DNA of 21,248 nucleotides from an uncultured Pseudomonadales bacterium. Lineage in GTDB: Bacteria; Pseudomonadota; Gammaproteobacteria; Pseudomonadales; IMCC2047. This document shows, in pieces, positions 1 through 7,960 of the stretch. The stretch spans positions 1-21,248 of the forward strand of contig CAMYKE010000046.1 of NCBI GenBank assembly GCA_947258895.1, given 5' to 3'. The translations under genes and the position numbers were made by a program. The first letter of the stretch is position 1; each line of letters starts with the position of its first letter. Under the pieces are notes generated by a model. The model worked only from the letters and a program-made list of their open reading frames with translations, ran no database searches and was not told the DNA's origin.

Positions 1-239
1 TCGACGATGCCATCGAGTCGGGAGGTACGATGAAGCGTTTGATCGACCATATAACCGGCAATTACCAACCTAAGTCGCTTTCGATAGCAACACTTCTTGT
101 TAAACCAGGGCGCGTAGACATACCGGTACCACAATACTTCGCATACGGAATGGAAAATGATGATCTGCTGGTAGGGTACGGATTGCCCTGGCAGGATAAA
201 TTGAGACACGTTCCCTATGTATCAAAGTTGATAAAATAA
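1..239 (+). CDS. Purine (HPRT-type) phosphoribosyltransferase, 3' end only
   Basis: The reading frame is open from base 3 and ends at TAA 237-239, so only about the last 78 residues are present; the gene starts before the window. The first residues, DDAIESGGT, are the PRPP-binding loop of type I phosphoribosyltransferases (two acidic residues, then a small-residue turn with S/T-G-G-T). The tail contains LLVGYGLPWQDKLRHVPYV, which resembles the C-terminal VGYGLDY..KYRNLPYI segment of hypoxanthine/guanine phosphoribosyltransferases. Such enzymes make IMP, GMP or XMP from a free purine base and PRPP in the cytoplasm. The exact base preference cannot be read from this fragment. The ATG at 30 is an internal Met, not the start. 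Confidence 0.8.
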   Translation, partial: DDAIESGGTMKRLIDHITGNYQPKSLSIATLLVKPGRVDIPVPQYFAYGMENDDLLVGYGLPWQDKLRHVPYVSKLIK

Positions 240-423
240 CCGGCCCTCGCTGCAAAACAAAGCGTTCCAGAGAGGTTATCAACGCTTAATAAAATTGATT
301 CACCTTTAGCAGGGGGGTCTAAGGGCCAATGGATTGGGCTCGGTGGAACGATGTTCGCGCCTCGACGCGTCGAACGTCGAATCCCCTCTACACCTGAGCG
401 CATAAGTGTGGTTGCAAAATGTC

Positions 424-876
424 ATGGTGATCGAACCAATTTCCAATCATGTGCACGTGATCCCAACCCTGGTGGAGTGGTACCAGTCCGAATGGAAGCC
501 TTATTACGGAAAGGATGGCCCTGGCGATGCCCGGGCAGATCTGGTGTCACGCTGTAATCGCGACCGCTTACCCCTAGGTTTGGTTGCACTCGAGGACGAC
601 CAAACGCTCGGGACTACCGCACTCGATCTGGATGTCACGACTCATCTAACACCGTCGGTGGTGGGGCTATTGGTGGCACCGCCCTACCGGCGGCAGGGAG
701 TTGCTACCGCGTTGCTCATGGCTAGCGAAGAAATCGCGCGCCGGCTCGGGCATCGCCAACTGTATGCCAGCACGGCGGTCCTGGGCGGTCTGCTTGGCAA
801 GTTGGGCTGGGAAAAGATGGGCGAAGCAAAATTCCTGGACGACATAACAGGCTCGGTCTATGTGCGAAATCTATAG
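424..876 (+). CDS. GNAT-family N-acetyltransferase
   Basis: This 150-residue protein carries the GNAT acetyl-CoA signature near residues 79-100: a beta strand (VVGLLV), then PPYRRQGVATAL, which matches the R/Q-x-x-G-x-A pyrophosphate-binding loop. The C-terminal ..LYASTAV...GKLGWEKMGE segment matches the second half of the fold. The frame also opens from a GTG at 406. I prefer ATG 424 because the resulting N-terminus (MVIEPISNHVHVIPTLVEWY) aligns with the usual start of this subfamily; neither start has a clear Shine-Dalgarno. The substrate cannot be predicted and could be a small amine, an amino acid or a protein N-terminus. It stands alone between the phosphoribosyltransferase and the TPR gene. 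Confidence 0.85.
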   Translation: MVIEPISNHVHVIPTLVEWYQSEWKPYYGKDGPGDARADLVSRCNRDRLPLGLVALEDDQTLGTTALDLDVTTHLTPSVVGLLVAPPYRRQGVATALLMASEEIARRLGHRQLYASTAVLGGLLGKLGWEKMGEAKFLDDITGSVYVRNL

Positions 877-1182
877 AGGCTACACTCATCAGGTCTACTT
901 CCCTGGCGCTCGCTTTTCGATGACCGCTATCAAAAGCACGCCAGTACACACGGAGTAGTTATATGGGCCGAGAGTTCCATTTACCGATTACACAGCCAAT
1001 CGGAATACAAGCAAGGGCCATCTCACAGGTCGTAGAACTCGCCGCCTGAATATCTGTCACAACTCTTGCAGAAGTTATCTATACACCATATATGGCAGCG
1101 GGCATGCCCGCGATTGGCGCAAGTGAGCCAAAACGTTGGACCAATAGTACGGAATCTAAAATGAAGATGAATGGAGGCAATT
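877..1182. other. Intergenic leader of the TPR gene
   Basis: This 306-nt gap holds no convincing gene. A 28-codon open frame (963-1049, +) begins ATGGGCCGAGAG and is preceded by GGAG with good spacing, but nothing supports its translation. A perfect 14-base palindrome, GCGGGCATGCCCGC, lies at about 1096-1109, some 75 nt before the TPR start. It has no T-run, so it is more likely an operator or chance than a terminator. Confidence 0.3.
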
Positions 1183-2838
1183 ATGACGACTTTAAAACCT
1201 GTTGTATGGCTCTTGGTGATGCTGGTCGGCTTCGTGGTGTCAGCAGGGGTACGTGCGCAGCACGACGACCACGACGCGCTGCAAGATGCCCCACCCGCAG
1301 AGTTCGGGGAAGTTAACTTTCCGGTCACGTGTAGCGTAGCGGCGCAAAAGGAGTTCAATCGGGGGATGGCCCTGTTCCATTCCTTCTGGTTTGAACCCGC
1401 GAAGAAATCCTTTGCCAGGGTCCTGGAGCACGATCCCCAGTGCGGTATGGCGTACTGGGGAATTGCCATCATGTCGATGGGTAATCCGTTTGCCTGGCCG
1501 CCCAATCCCGATGCGCTGAAAGCGGGGGAGGCGGCCATAGTCGAAGCGCAACGCGTGGGCGGGAAAAGCGAGCGCGAACGTGATTACATTGCGGCGCTTG
1601 CAGCGTTCCTAAAGGATTGGGAGACCACAGACCACAGGCAACGGGCCATGGCGTTCGAGAAAGCCATGGAGGGCCTGGCGACAAAATTCCCCAAGGACGC
1701 AGAAGCGCAGATCCTCTATGCGCTGGTACTCGACGTCACCGCCCTTCCCACCGACAAGACTTTCGCCAACCAGCTCAAAGCGGCGGCCATCCTGGAGCCG
1801 TTGTTCCGGAAATATCCCAGGCACCCGGGTGTCGCCCATTACCTGATCCATACCTATGACTATGCCGAGCTGGCGGAACGGGGCTTACCTGCCGCCCGCG
1901 AGTATGCCAAAATCGCACCCGCGGTACCGCATGCCCGGCACATGCCTTCGCACATCTTCAGCCGGGTCGGCCTGTGGCCCGAAATGGTGGAGGGCAACCG
2001 CGCCTCCTACCTTGCCGCAAAAAGTGAGCTCGAGGAGACCACGCTTGGCATCGGCACCTATGATGCGCTGCACGCCATGGACTACATGGTGTACGCCCAT
2101 CTCCAGCAGGCTCAAGACCAGGCAGCAAAGATGTTGGTGGACGAAGTAGCGGCGATTCGCAAACTAAAGGTGGAAAACTTTGTCGCCGCCTATGCTCTCG
2201 CGGCCATTCCCGCCCGCTTTGCGCTGGAGCGTGGCGACTGGAAGCAGGCGGCTGCGCTCAAGCTGCCGCCCACCGACATGTCCTGGAGCAAGTTCCCCCA
2301 AGCCGAAGCAATCCTCATCTTCGCCGGCGGCTTAAGTGCCGCGCGCACCGGTGATGCTCCAAAGGCACACGAGGATCTAGAGCGTCTGCAGACTCTCAAA
2401 GAAGCGATGGCTGCGGCCGGGATGGGCTACTGGGCGGGCCAAACAGACGTTCAAATCAAGGCCGTCCAAGCCTGGATCGATCTCGCTGAGAATCGCCAAG
2501 ACGAGGCAGTGCGGTTGATGCGCTTAGCCGCAGAAGCGGAAGATGCCAGCGACAAGCATCCTGTCACCCCGGGGAACGTCGCGCCGTCCCGCGAGCTACT
2601 CGGAGAGATGCTCATGACGATTAACGCTCCGGCGCAGGCGTTTGCAGAGTTCGAGCGCTCTCTAAAACGCGACCCTAATCGCTTCCGCAGTATTTACGGC
2701 GCTGCCCGTGCTGCGGAGGCTGCTGGCAACCCAAAGGCGGCCCATGATTACTACGCCAAGCTGCAGGCCCTGGCCCTGAACCACGATACCGAGCGTTCAG
2801 AACTTGCCCACGCCCGGGTGTTTCTGGAGGGGGAATGA
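1183..2838 (+). CDS. Exported tetratricopeptide-repeat protein with conserved His motifs
   Basis: The 551-residue product starts with a signal peptide: a Lys near the N-terminus, then VVWLLVMLVGFVVSAG, with likely cleavage after VRA. It should therefore act in the periplasm or beyond. An upstream in-frame ATG (1171) exists, but GGAGG at 1173-1177 is ideally spaced for ATG 1183. The first TPR-like unit is FNRGMALFHSFWFEPAKKSF..LEHDPQCGMAYWGIA (about residues 54-95), and further helical repeats follow, with a final unit near the C-terminus (FAEFERSLKRDPNRF..YGAARAAEAAG). The middle has His-rich motifs HYLIH (219-223) and HARHMPSH (250-257), typical of a widespread family of uncharacterised TPR proteins. 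Function is unknown; protein-protein binding is the usual TPR role. Confidence 0.85.
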   Translation: MTTLKPVVWLLVMLVGFVVSAGVRAQHDDHDALQDAPPAEFGEVNFPVTCSVAAQKEFNRGMALFHSFWFEPAKKSFARVLEHDPQCGMAYWGIAIMSMGNPFAWPPNPDALKAGEAAIVEAQRVGGKSERERDYIAALAAFLKDWETTDHRQRAMAFEKAMEGLATKFPKDAEAQILYALVLDVTALPTDKTFANQLKAAAILEPLFRKYPRHPGVAHYLIHTYDYAELAERGLPAAREYAKIAPAVPHARHMPSHIFSRVGLWPEMVEGNRASYLAAKSELEETTLGIGTYDALHAMDYMVYAHLQQAQDQAAKMLVDEVAAIRKLKVENFVAAYALAAIPARFALERGDWKQAAALKLPPTDMSWSKFPQAEAILIFAGGLSAARTGDAPKAHEDLERLQTLKEAMAAAGMGYWAGQTDVQIKAVQAWIDLAENRQDEAVRLMRLAAEAEDASDKHPVTPGNVAPSRELLGEMLMTINAPAQAFAEFERSLKRDPNRFRSIYGAARAAEAAGNPKAAHDYYAKLQALALNHDTERSELAHARVFLEGE

Positions 2839-3450
2839 GCGTGCCTTGCCCGGGGCAGTGGCCATGAGTGCAGTGCGTAGGGCGAATGCGTTGCAGATGT
2901 TCGGGCCCAACCCTGCGCTCCAACAATTGTGGAAGCGCCGCAACACTGAGCTTGTACGCCGGGAGTGAGTAGTCCGATAATAACAGATCCCAAAACATGC
3001 AGCGTGTCGATGGCTCTACCAAAACCACCTACATGATGTCGTCCGGGGACTATCAATTCGGCGCCGGCAGCGAACAGAAAGGTTAATTTCCACGCGTTGA
3101 CCGGAACGTACTGCTGCCCCGTGTGGCCGGCGGGGAGCGATTTGTGGTGCCGGCACGCGCCAAAATCAGCCGCAAAATTGAGGTCCTGACAGGCGATTGC
3201 TGTTTTTATCCGACCTGATAGTTCGGGCTCGAGTCGCACCACGCGAAGCAATCCATTCCTGCACACCGAGCCATGAAGCCAGCGCGGACTGCCCGCGCGC
3301 GCGCACCATTCGTTGTAATAACCTTGAAAAATCGCTAGGCTAGAGTCAATCCTGTTACGGGCAGAACCAAGCGCACATCGCGGATTTTCTCGCGCCACAG
3401 GCTCGTACCCCAGATAACATACAACAATAAAGTCTTGGAGAGCTTTTGAT
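2839..3450. other. 612-nt gap without a convincing gene
   Basis: No gene of normal length is supported here. Two short plus-strand frames are open: 34 codons from ATG 2864 and 29 codons from ATG 2997 (ending TAA 3084-3086, with a protein-like ..TTYMMSSGDYQFGAGSEQKG end). Either could be a remnant of a decayed gene. A long minus-strand frame crosses the gap but also overlaps both neighbouring genes and resembles nothing known. The lpxD promoter should lie near the right end. Confidence 0.3.
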
Positions 3451-4521
3451 ATGCAAAAGCGGGTATCAGAAATTGCCGACGAACTACTGGCAAAGGGATT
3501 ACTGGAATCCTGGCACGGCCCTGACAACACCATCACCGGGATACCGGACATAGCCGAATGTGGCGCGAACGATCTTGCCTTCGTGGAACGCAATGAGTTT
3601 GTCGAAGCCGCCATTGCCAGGAAACCGGGGGCTGTAGTTACCGACAAGGAGCTGGCGGGCGAATTTGCCGAACTCACCGGTACTGCGATCCTGGTTCTCC
3701 GCAATGTCAGGCTGGCGCAAGCGATTCTTCGCCAGGCCTATACCGACCGAAATTTGCGAGACACTGGCTGGGCACAAGTGCATGACAGCGCAATAATCCA
3801 TCCATCCGCGACTATCGCTGCCGATGTATTGCTCGGACCCGGCGCTGTGATCGAGCGCGACGTCAATATTGGCGCGGGTTGCGTCATCATGGCGAATTGC
3901 GTTATCCAGGATGGCTCACAAATCGGCCGCGATACCGTGATCTATCCCGGCGTAGTAATCGGTTATGAGTGCCAGATCGGTGAGCGATGTATAATCAAGG
4001 CTGGCGCATCGATAGGCATGGAAGGCTTCGGGTTCGCCCAGGATGAGAATCACAAGAGCTACCGCATTCCACAATTGGGAAACGTGGTAATTGGTGACGA
4101 TGTCGTTGTCGGTAGCAACTGCACCTTCGATCGCGGGGCCTTTGGCCCGACCCGAATTGGCGATGGTTGCAAGTTCGACACACATGTTCATGTCGCCCAC
4201 GGCGTAGAAATCGGCAAGGACTGCCTGTTCGTTTCCCAGGTGGGAATCGCAGGCACCAGCAAGATTGGCGATCGCGTCATCATCGCAGGCCAGGGCGGGG
4301 TTATCGACCACATCACCATCTGCGACGACGTGGTTCTGACCCAACGTCCTGGTGTTATCAGCGATATCAAGGAACCCGGTGTGTATGCCGGACACCCGGC
4401 ACAACCGGTAAAACAATTCTTCAAGAATTCGATCGCCGCTACCCACCTGGCCGAAATGAAACGCAGCATTGCGGAACTGGAAAAGAAACTGGCAAAGCTG
4501 GACCCGGAAAGCGAAAAATAG
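3451..4521 (+). CDS. lpxD: UDP-3-O-(3-hydroxyacyl)glucosamine N-acyltransferase (LpxD)
   Basis: LpxD transfers a 3-hydroxyacyl chain from acyl-ACP to UDP-3-O-acylglucosamine, the third step of lipid A synthesis, at the inner face of the inner membrane. The 356 residues show an N-terminal uridine-binding-like region (to about 105). A left-handed beta-helix of hexapeptide repeats follows (HPSATIAADVLLGPGAVIER...IGDRVIIAGQGGVIDHI). The C-terminus is a charged helix (AEMKRSIAELEKKLAKL), as in the family. The signature YPGVVIGYEC, the GFGFA loop and DRGAFGPTRIG are present. His250 in HVAHGVEIG matches the catalytic His of E. coli LpxD (IAHNVVIG). GGAGAG precedes the ATG by about 9 nt. It is unusual that bamA/skp, fabZ and lpxA are not next to it; it may be a second lpxD. 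Confidence 0.9.
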   Translation: MQKRVSEIADELLAKGLLESWHGPDNTITGIPDIAECGANDLAFVERNEFVEAAIARKPGAVVTDKELAGEFAELTGTAILVLRNVRLAQAILRQAYTDRNLRDTGWAQVHDSAIIHPSATIAADVLLGPGAVIERDVNIGAGCVIMANCVIQDGSQIGRDTVIYPGVVIGYECQIGERCIIKAGASIGMEGFGFAQDENHKSYRIPQLGNVVIGDDVVVGSNCTFDRGAFGPTRIGDGCKFDTHVHVAHGVEIGKDCLFVSQVGIAGTSKIGDRVIIAGQGGVIDHITICDDVVLTQRPGVISDIKEPGVYAGHPAQPVKQFFKNSIAATHLAEMKRSIAELEKKLAKLDPESEK

Positions 4522-4575
4522 CCGCCTCGCTGAGGACTCTGGCCAACCGTTCCTGCAATTGGTAATCCACTCGCG

Positions 4576-4938
4576 ATGAATGCCCTCAAAGGATTTACCT
4601 GGTTGCTGGTGTACCAGGCCGCAGGTGAGATCATCGTTCGCCTTCTGGGATTGCCGCTCCCCGGTCCGGTACTCGGAATGCTGTTGCTGCTGGTGTCACT
4701 CATGCTCTACGGCCGTGCGCCGGAGACACTGGAAGCCCCCGCGCATGCCCTGTTAAAGCATCTATCGTTGTTATTCGTGCCCGCCGGAGTGGGCGTGCTG
4801 GTGCACCTGAATCTGCTGGCCGCGCACTGGTTGCCGCTGCTGGTAGCAACAATCGCCAGCGTCATCATCACGCTTATCGCGACGGCGCTAACCATGAACC
4901 GCCTCCAGGCGGGCGCCGATAAGGATTCCCCACTATGA
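4576..4938 (+). CDS. lrgA: LrgA/CidA-family holin-like membrane protein
   Basis: This 120-residue protein is mostly hydrophobic, with about four predicted membrane segments. It has the family N-terminal pattern: a hydrophobic helix, then GLPLPGPVLGMLLLL (residues 25-39), matching the P-G-x-V-x-G-M signature of CidA/LrgA. The second half (HLSLLFVPAGVGVLVHLNLL) matches the conserved L.FVPAGVG.. segment. Family members sit in the inner membrane and have been linked to holin/antiholin control of murein hydrolases, and more recently to export of by-products such as pyruvate. Its stop overlaps the start of the next gene (ATGA), which implies translational coupling. No strong Shine-Dalgarno is seen. 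CidA and LrgA cannot be told apart from sequence alone. Confidence 0.88.
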   Translation: MNALKGFTWLLVYQAAGEIIVRLLGLPLPGPVLGMLLLLVSLMLYGRAPETLEAPAHALLKHLSLLFVPAGVGVLVHLNLLAAHWLPLLVATIASVIITLIATALTMNRLQAGADKDSPL

Positions 4939-5663
4939 ATAACGAACCTGCCGGGATCTGGGTTTACCTGTCAAGCTCGCCTCTAATCTGGCTAACCTTG
5001 ACGCTGCTAATTTATCAGCTCGCATATCGTCTGTATTCAGCCTGCGGCGACCAGCAACTGTTAAATCCGGTGCTGGTCGCCGTTACCGTTCTGGTTCTGA
5101 TCCTGGCCACTACCCAAACCCCCTACCAGCTCTATTTCGAAGGAGCGCAGTTCATTCATTTCCTGCTGGGCCCGGCCACGGTAGCCCTCGCGATTCCCCT
5201 GTATGCACAACTTCCAAAGTTACGCAGAGTCTGGCTTCCCGTCACGATCGCGGTATTTGCCGGTGTCATCGTCGCCCCGCTAAGCGCCATGCTGATCGGG
5301 ATGCTGCTGGGCGGTAGTCCGGATGTTATCCTGTCGCTGGCGCCAAAATCTGTGACCACCCCCGTCGCGATGGGTATCTCCGAGGTCATTGGCGGTATTC
5401 CGTCGTTGACCGCAGTTATTGTGGTCATCACGGGTGTGGTCGGGGCCGCCACGGGAACGGGAATCCTGAAGGCGCTGAAAATCACCGATCACAGTGTCTG
5501 TGGGCTGGCCCTGGGTGTGTCATCGCACGGGGTTGGGACCGCGAGGGCGTTCCAGGTGAGCCCGGAGATGGGAGCCTTTTCCGGCCTGGCGATGGCGCTG
5601 TCGGCGGTCATGACCTCCTTCATCCTGCCCTGGCTGATCGAAATTGCCGCTATGGCACACTGA
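4935..5663 (+). CDS. lrgB: LrgB/CidB-family membrane protein
   Basis: This 242-residue multi-pass inner-membrane protein starts inside the stop codon of lrgA (4-nt overlap). It contains the LrgB hallmarks: LLGPATVALAIPLY (about residues 76-89), LAPKSVTTPVAMGISEVIGG (about 135-154) and LGVSSHGVGTARAFQ (about 193-207). It is the usual partner of LrgA and is thought to form a transport or pore complex with it. Its end is only 23 nt from the end of the convergent thiamine kinase gene. I see no clear terminator in that short gap, so read-through between the two units is possible. Confidence 0.9.
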   Translation: MNNEPAGIWVYLSSSPLIWLTLTLLIYQLAYRLYSACGDQQLLNPVLVAVTVLVLILATTQTPYQLYFEGAQFIHFLLGPATVALAIPLYAQLPKLRRVWLPVTIAVFAGVIVAPLSAMLIGMLLGGSPDVILSLAPKSVTTPVAMGISEVIGGIPSLTAVIVVITGVVGAATGTGILKALKITDHSVCGLALGVSSHGVGTARAFQVSPEMGAFSGLAMALSAVMTSFILPWLIEIAAMAH

Positions 5664-5686
5664 AAAACCGCATGTGGCCCGGGCGT

Positions 5687-6595
5687 TTAGCTGTTCGCGG
5701 CGTTTTGCAGCAACCGAGCCAGGGCCGCGGCTTTCGCGCGCGCCACGGTGACGTATTTTGATTGCGGAGTCGAAACCGATTGTACCGCGTACCACAACAT
5801 GTCCAGATACAGATAGACGGCCTGGTTGTGAAAGAAGTGCAGGCGCTCACTCGCGTCCAGGCTGCCGAAGTAACACTGCAGTAACCACCGGGTTTGATCC
5901 GTATCCAATTGGTGATTGTGGACAATCACTGCGATCTCAAACATGGGATCGCCCATCCCCGAGTATTCCCAATCCAGCACCAGCGATCGCTGGCCATCAT
6001 CGACGATATTGGACAGCATCAGGTCGTTATGACACAACACGCTCGCATGAGGGAATTGCTGCGCCTGGTCCATTATTTGATCCAGTCGGCGGCGCAGGAG
6101 CGGGGTAACCAGCGCGTCACCAGGCAAGTTCGCAAGTGCCTGCCAATAGCGATCCGCTACCTGTTGGGGTCGCAGTTTGCGTGCAATCGGCGGTAATGCA
6201 TGAATGCACTTGAGCAATACCGCCAGACGTTCAATGTTCTCAAGCCGGCCCGCTTCCTCCACACTCCAATGCCGCCCGCTTACAAATTCAGTGACCAGGA
6301 TATTGCGCTCGTGGTCCGCAAAAATCACCGCGGGGGCGAGGGCGGCGGCATGGGCTGAACGAAGGACCCTGAGCTCCGTGTCGCGATCCAGGCCCAGCGC
6401 CGGGTTGGAGGAAGATAAGCGCAACACTAATCGCCGGCCTGCCCACTCGAGCAGGTAGGCGGTATTGCTCAGGCCGGTCTCAATGCGCCTTACAACCTCG
6501 GGCTTGTCGCCCGGTCCGCTGACCTGCCAGTCGCCGCAGGTTGCCAGCGCCGCGGCGAGGCTGTCATTTCCTGCGTGCCGGGAAAGCGCGTTCAT
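5687..6595 (-). CDS. APH-fold small-molecule kinase, probable thiamine kinase
   Basis: This 302-residue protein has the aminoglycoside/choline phosphotransferase fold. The nucleotide loop is at GLSNTAYLL (41-49) and the strand LVLRL is at 56-60. The catalytic loop CHNDLMLSNIV (188-198) matches H-x-D-x-x-x-x-N, and the metal-binding DWEYSG is at 208-213. The family includes choline kinase and E. coli ThiK. Here it is the last gene of a TPP-riboswitch transcript with thiamine transport genes, so thiamine to thiamine monophosphate is the best prediction. A TMP kinase (ThiL) elsewhere would then be needed to make TPP. Its ATG overlaps the pnuT stop by 4 nt. Choline or ethanolamine as substrate cannot be excluded from sequence. 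Confidence 0.8.
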   Translation of the reverse strand: MNALSRHAGNDSLAAALATCGDWQVSGPGDKPEVVRRIETGLSNTAYLLEWAGRRLVLRLSSSNPALGLDRDTELRVLRSAHAAALAPAVIFADHERNILVTEFVSGRHWSVEEAGRLENIERLAVLLKCIHALPPIARKLRPQQVADRYWQALANLPGDALVTPLLRRRLDQIMDQAQQFPHASVLCHNDLMLSNIVDDGQRSLVLDWEYSGMGDPMFEIAVIVHNHQLDTDQTRWLLQCYFGSLDASERLHFFHNQAVYLYLDMLWYAVQSVSTPQSKYVTVARAKAAALARLLQNAANS

Positions 6596-7251
6596 GGCGG
6601 CACAGCCTGCGCTCGTTCTTCTGCGTTTTGTTGCTGCCCGGCACTAACTTGCTGCCCGGCCAAGTGGCGACGCCACGTAAGATAACCAAACACGGCGATT
6701 ACCAGGTAGGCGAGAAAAAGTAGCGCATAAAGGTACAGGCCGCGATCGACATATAGCACGATGGACACACTGTCGATGACCAGCCAGTACAGCCAATTCT
6801 CAAGCACCTTCCTGGCCACCATATAGGTCGTCAGCACCGCGCCCCAGGTGGAAAAGGAATCCAGGTACGGCCAGGCGGCATCGGTTTTGGCAGCCAGCAG
6901 GAAACCGGAACACCCGGCCACGGCCACTACCGCCACAATCGCCACACAATGGTAACGCCACGGCCAGCGTCTGATCGGCAACGGGCTGCTGGCCACGCCC
7001 CCATGGCGCCACTGGTACCAGCCATAAACCGCCATCAGCATATAATAGCCGTTGAGGGCCGATTCCATCAGCAGGCTGGCATCCCAGAACACATAAATCG
7101 ATATCGCCGTACCCAGGAACGCAGCGTACCAGCACCAGATATGCTCGCGCATCGCGAGCAGCAGGTAGGCGACACCCAGGGCAACGGCCAGCACTTCCCA
7201 TAGGGACATCGCCGCGATTGCGCTGCTGATGGTGTCGGAGATCTCGGTCAT
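6592..7251 (-). CDS. pnuT: PnuC-type transporter, probable thiamine transporter PnuT
   Basis: The 219-residue inner-membrane protein has about seven hydrophobic segments and the aromatic motifs of the PnuC family: WCWYAAFLGTAISIYVFWD near the N-terminus, YGWYQW in the middle and VLENWLYWLVIDSVSIVLY near the C-terminus. PnuC proteins carry nicotinamide riboside; the PnuT branch carries thiamine and lies under TPP riboswitches. Facilitated diffusion combined with phosphorylation traps the substrate inside the cell, and a kinase gene follows with a 4-nt overlap. In-frame starts exist at GTG 7275, ATG 7257 and ATG 7251. I chose 7251 because AAGAG lies about 9 nt upstream of it. Confidence 0.85.
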   Translation of the reverse strand: MTEISDTISSAIAAMSLWEVLAVALGVAYLLLAMREHIWCWYAAFLGTAISIYVFWDASLLMESALNGYYMLMAVYGWYQWRHGGVASSPLPIRRWPWRYHCVAIVAVVAVAGCSGFLLAAKTDAAWPYLDSFSTWGAVLTTYMVARKVLENWLYWLVIDSVSIVLYVDRGLYLYALLFLAYLVIAVFGYLTWRRHLAGQQVSAGQQQNAEERAQAVPP

Positions 7252-7299
7252 TACCATCGGCTCTTGACCACACACTCATTACCGCTCAACGCTAACCGC

Positions 7300-7563
7300 T
7301 CAGTCATAACCGCTGAGAACGCGGGTATCCCCCGCCAGGAATTTGGTCACGAAGACAGCCCGGCCGTGGCTTGCCAGCGAATGCTTCATGGCCGCGCCGA
7401 GCAGATTCATCACCGCGTCGTAGTCGCCGAACAACTGAGTGCTCATGCTATTGGTCTTTACCTCGACACCGTCTTCTTTGCTAAGCCGCTCGATAAATTC
7501 GGCGATCGGTTGCAGGTACTCATCCGCGAACGGATACATGCTGATTTCCGCGGAAAGCTTCAT
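7300..7563 (-). CDS. Small YkoF/MTH1187-like thiamine-binding protein
   Basis: The product (87 residues from ATG 7563) reads MKLSAEISMYPFADEYLQPI, followed by IAEFIERLSK..GVEVKTNSMSTQLFGDYDAVM. This resembles the thiamine-binding domain family (YkoF/MTH1187): a ferredoxin-like fold with an I-S-x-Y-P first strand and the TNxMSTQxFG segment. YkoF binds thiamine and belongs to the ykoFEDC thiamine transport system of Bacillus. Possible starts are ATG 7593, 7590, 7581 and 7563. GGAGAG lies 10 nt before 7563, which also gives the family-like N-terminus; GAGGG just after the receptor stop could serve 7590 or 7593. No signal peptide is visible, so it is probably a cytoplasmic thiamine binder or buffer. 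Its place between receptor and transporter supports this role. Confidence 0.75.
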   Translation of the reverse strand: MKLSAEISMYPFADEYLQPIAEFIERLSKEDGVEVKTNSMSTQLFGDYDAVMNLLGAAMKHSLASHGRAVFVTKFLAGDTRVLSGYD

Positions 7564-7597
7564 CACCCGGTTACTCTCCATATCACCCATCATGCCC

Positions 7598-7960
7598 TCA
7601 GAAACTGTATTTGCCGCTGACGCCGATAACCCGCGGCTCGCCGAACTGGTAATAGGGCTCCGGTGCGTAGCCATTGTCCGGATTATTGCCAAACTGATTA
7701 CTGAAATAGAAACCGCGCCCGTAATAATCTTCGTCCGCCAGGTTGCGACCCCACAGTGCCACTTCCCATTCCGCCGCCCGGTAGCCCAGGCGTGCGTTAA
7801 AGAGGTGGTATGCAGTGCTGCGCTCATCGTGGCTGTTCGAAAAATAGAATGCGTCCCTGGCCTCCAGCTCCAGTCGCGCAAACCAGCGCTCCGTGAGATC
7901 AAATTCCGTGCCAAGCAGATACTGGTAGTTAGGCGCGTGCGCCAGATCCCGGCCGCGCAT
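7598..7960 (-). pseudogene. C-terminal barrel part of the TonB-dependent receptor, out of frame
   Basis: This 120-residue frame (from an internal ATG at 7960) continues the receptor encoded upstream but in another reading frame. It has the expected end of a TonB-dependent barrel: GRDLAHAPNYQYLLGTEF, an arginine- and aromatic-rich strand series, NLADEDYYGRGFYFSNQF, and a C-terminal strand ending in Phe (VIGVSGKYSF), as outer-membrane proteins do. It overlaps the end of the upstream frame (stop at 7929-7931) by 32 nt. Joined, the two parts span 2053 nt, one more than a multiple of three. Independent translation from ATG 7960 is unlikely to give a useful protein. Confidence 0.75.

Noticed and set aside
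1096..1109. GCGGGCATGCCCGC as a terminator of the GNAT gene
   Set aside because: It has no loop or T-run and lies over 200 nt after the stop codon.
2751..3704. Long minus-strand open frame (317 codons)
   Set aside because: It overlaps the ends of two well-supported genes (TPR and lpxD), has no recognisable domain and no sensible ribosome site.
6592..7251. Nicotinamide riboside transporter PnuC
   Set aside because: The fold is the same, but the TPP riboswitch and thiamine-binding neighbour favour PnuT; no NAD genes or NAD-type regulators are nearby.
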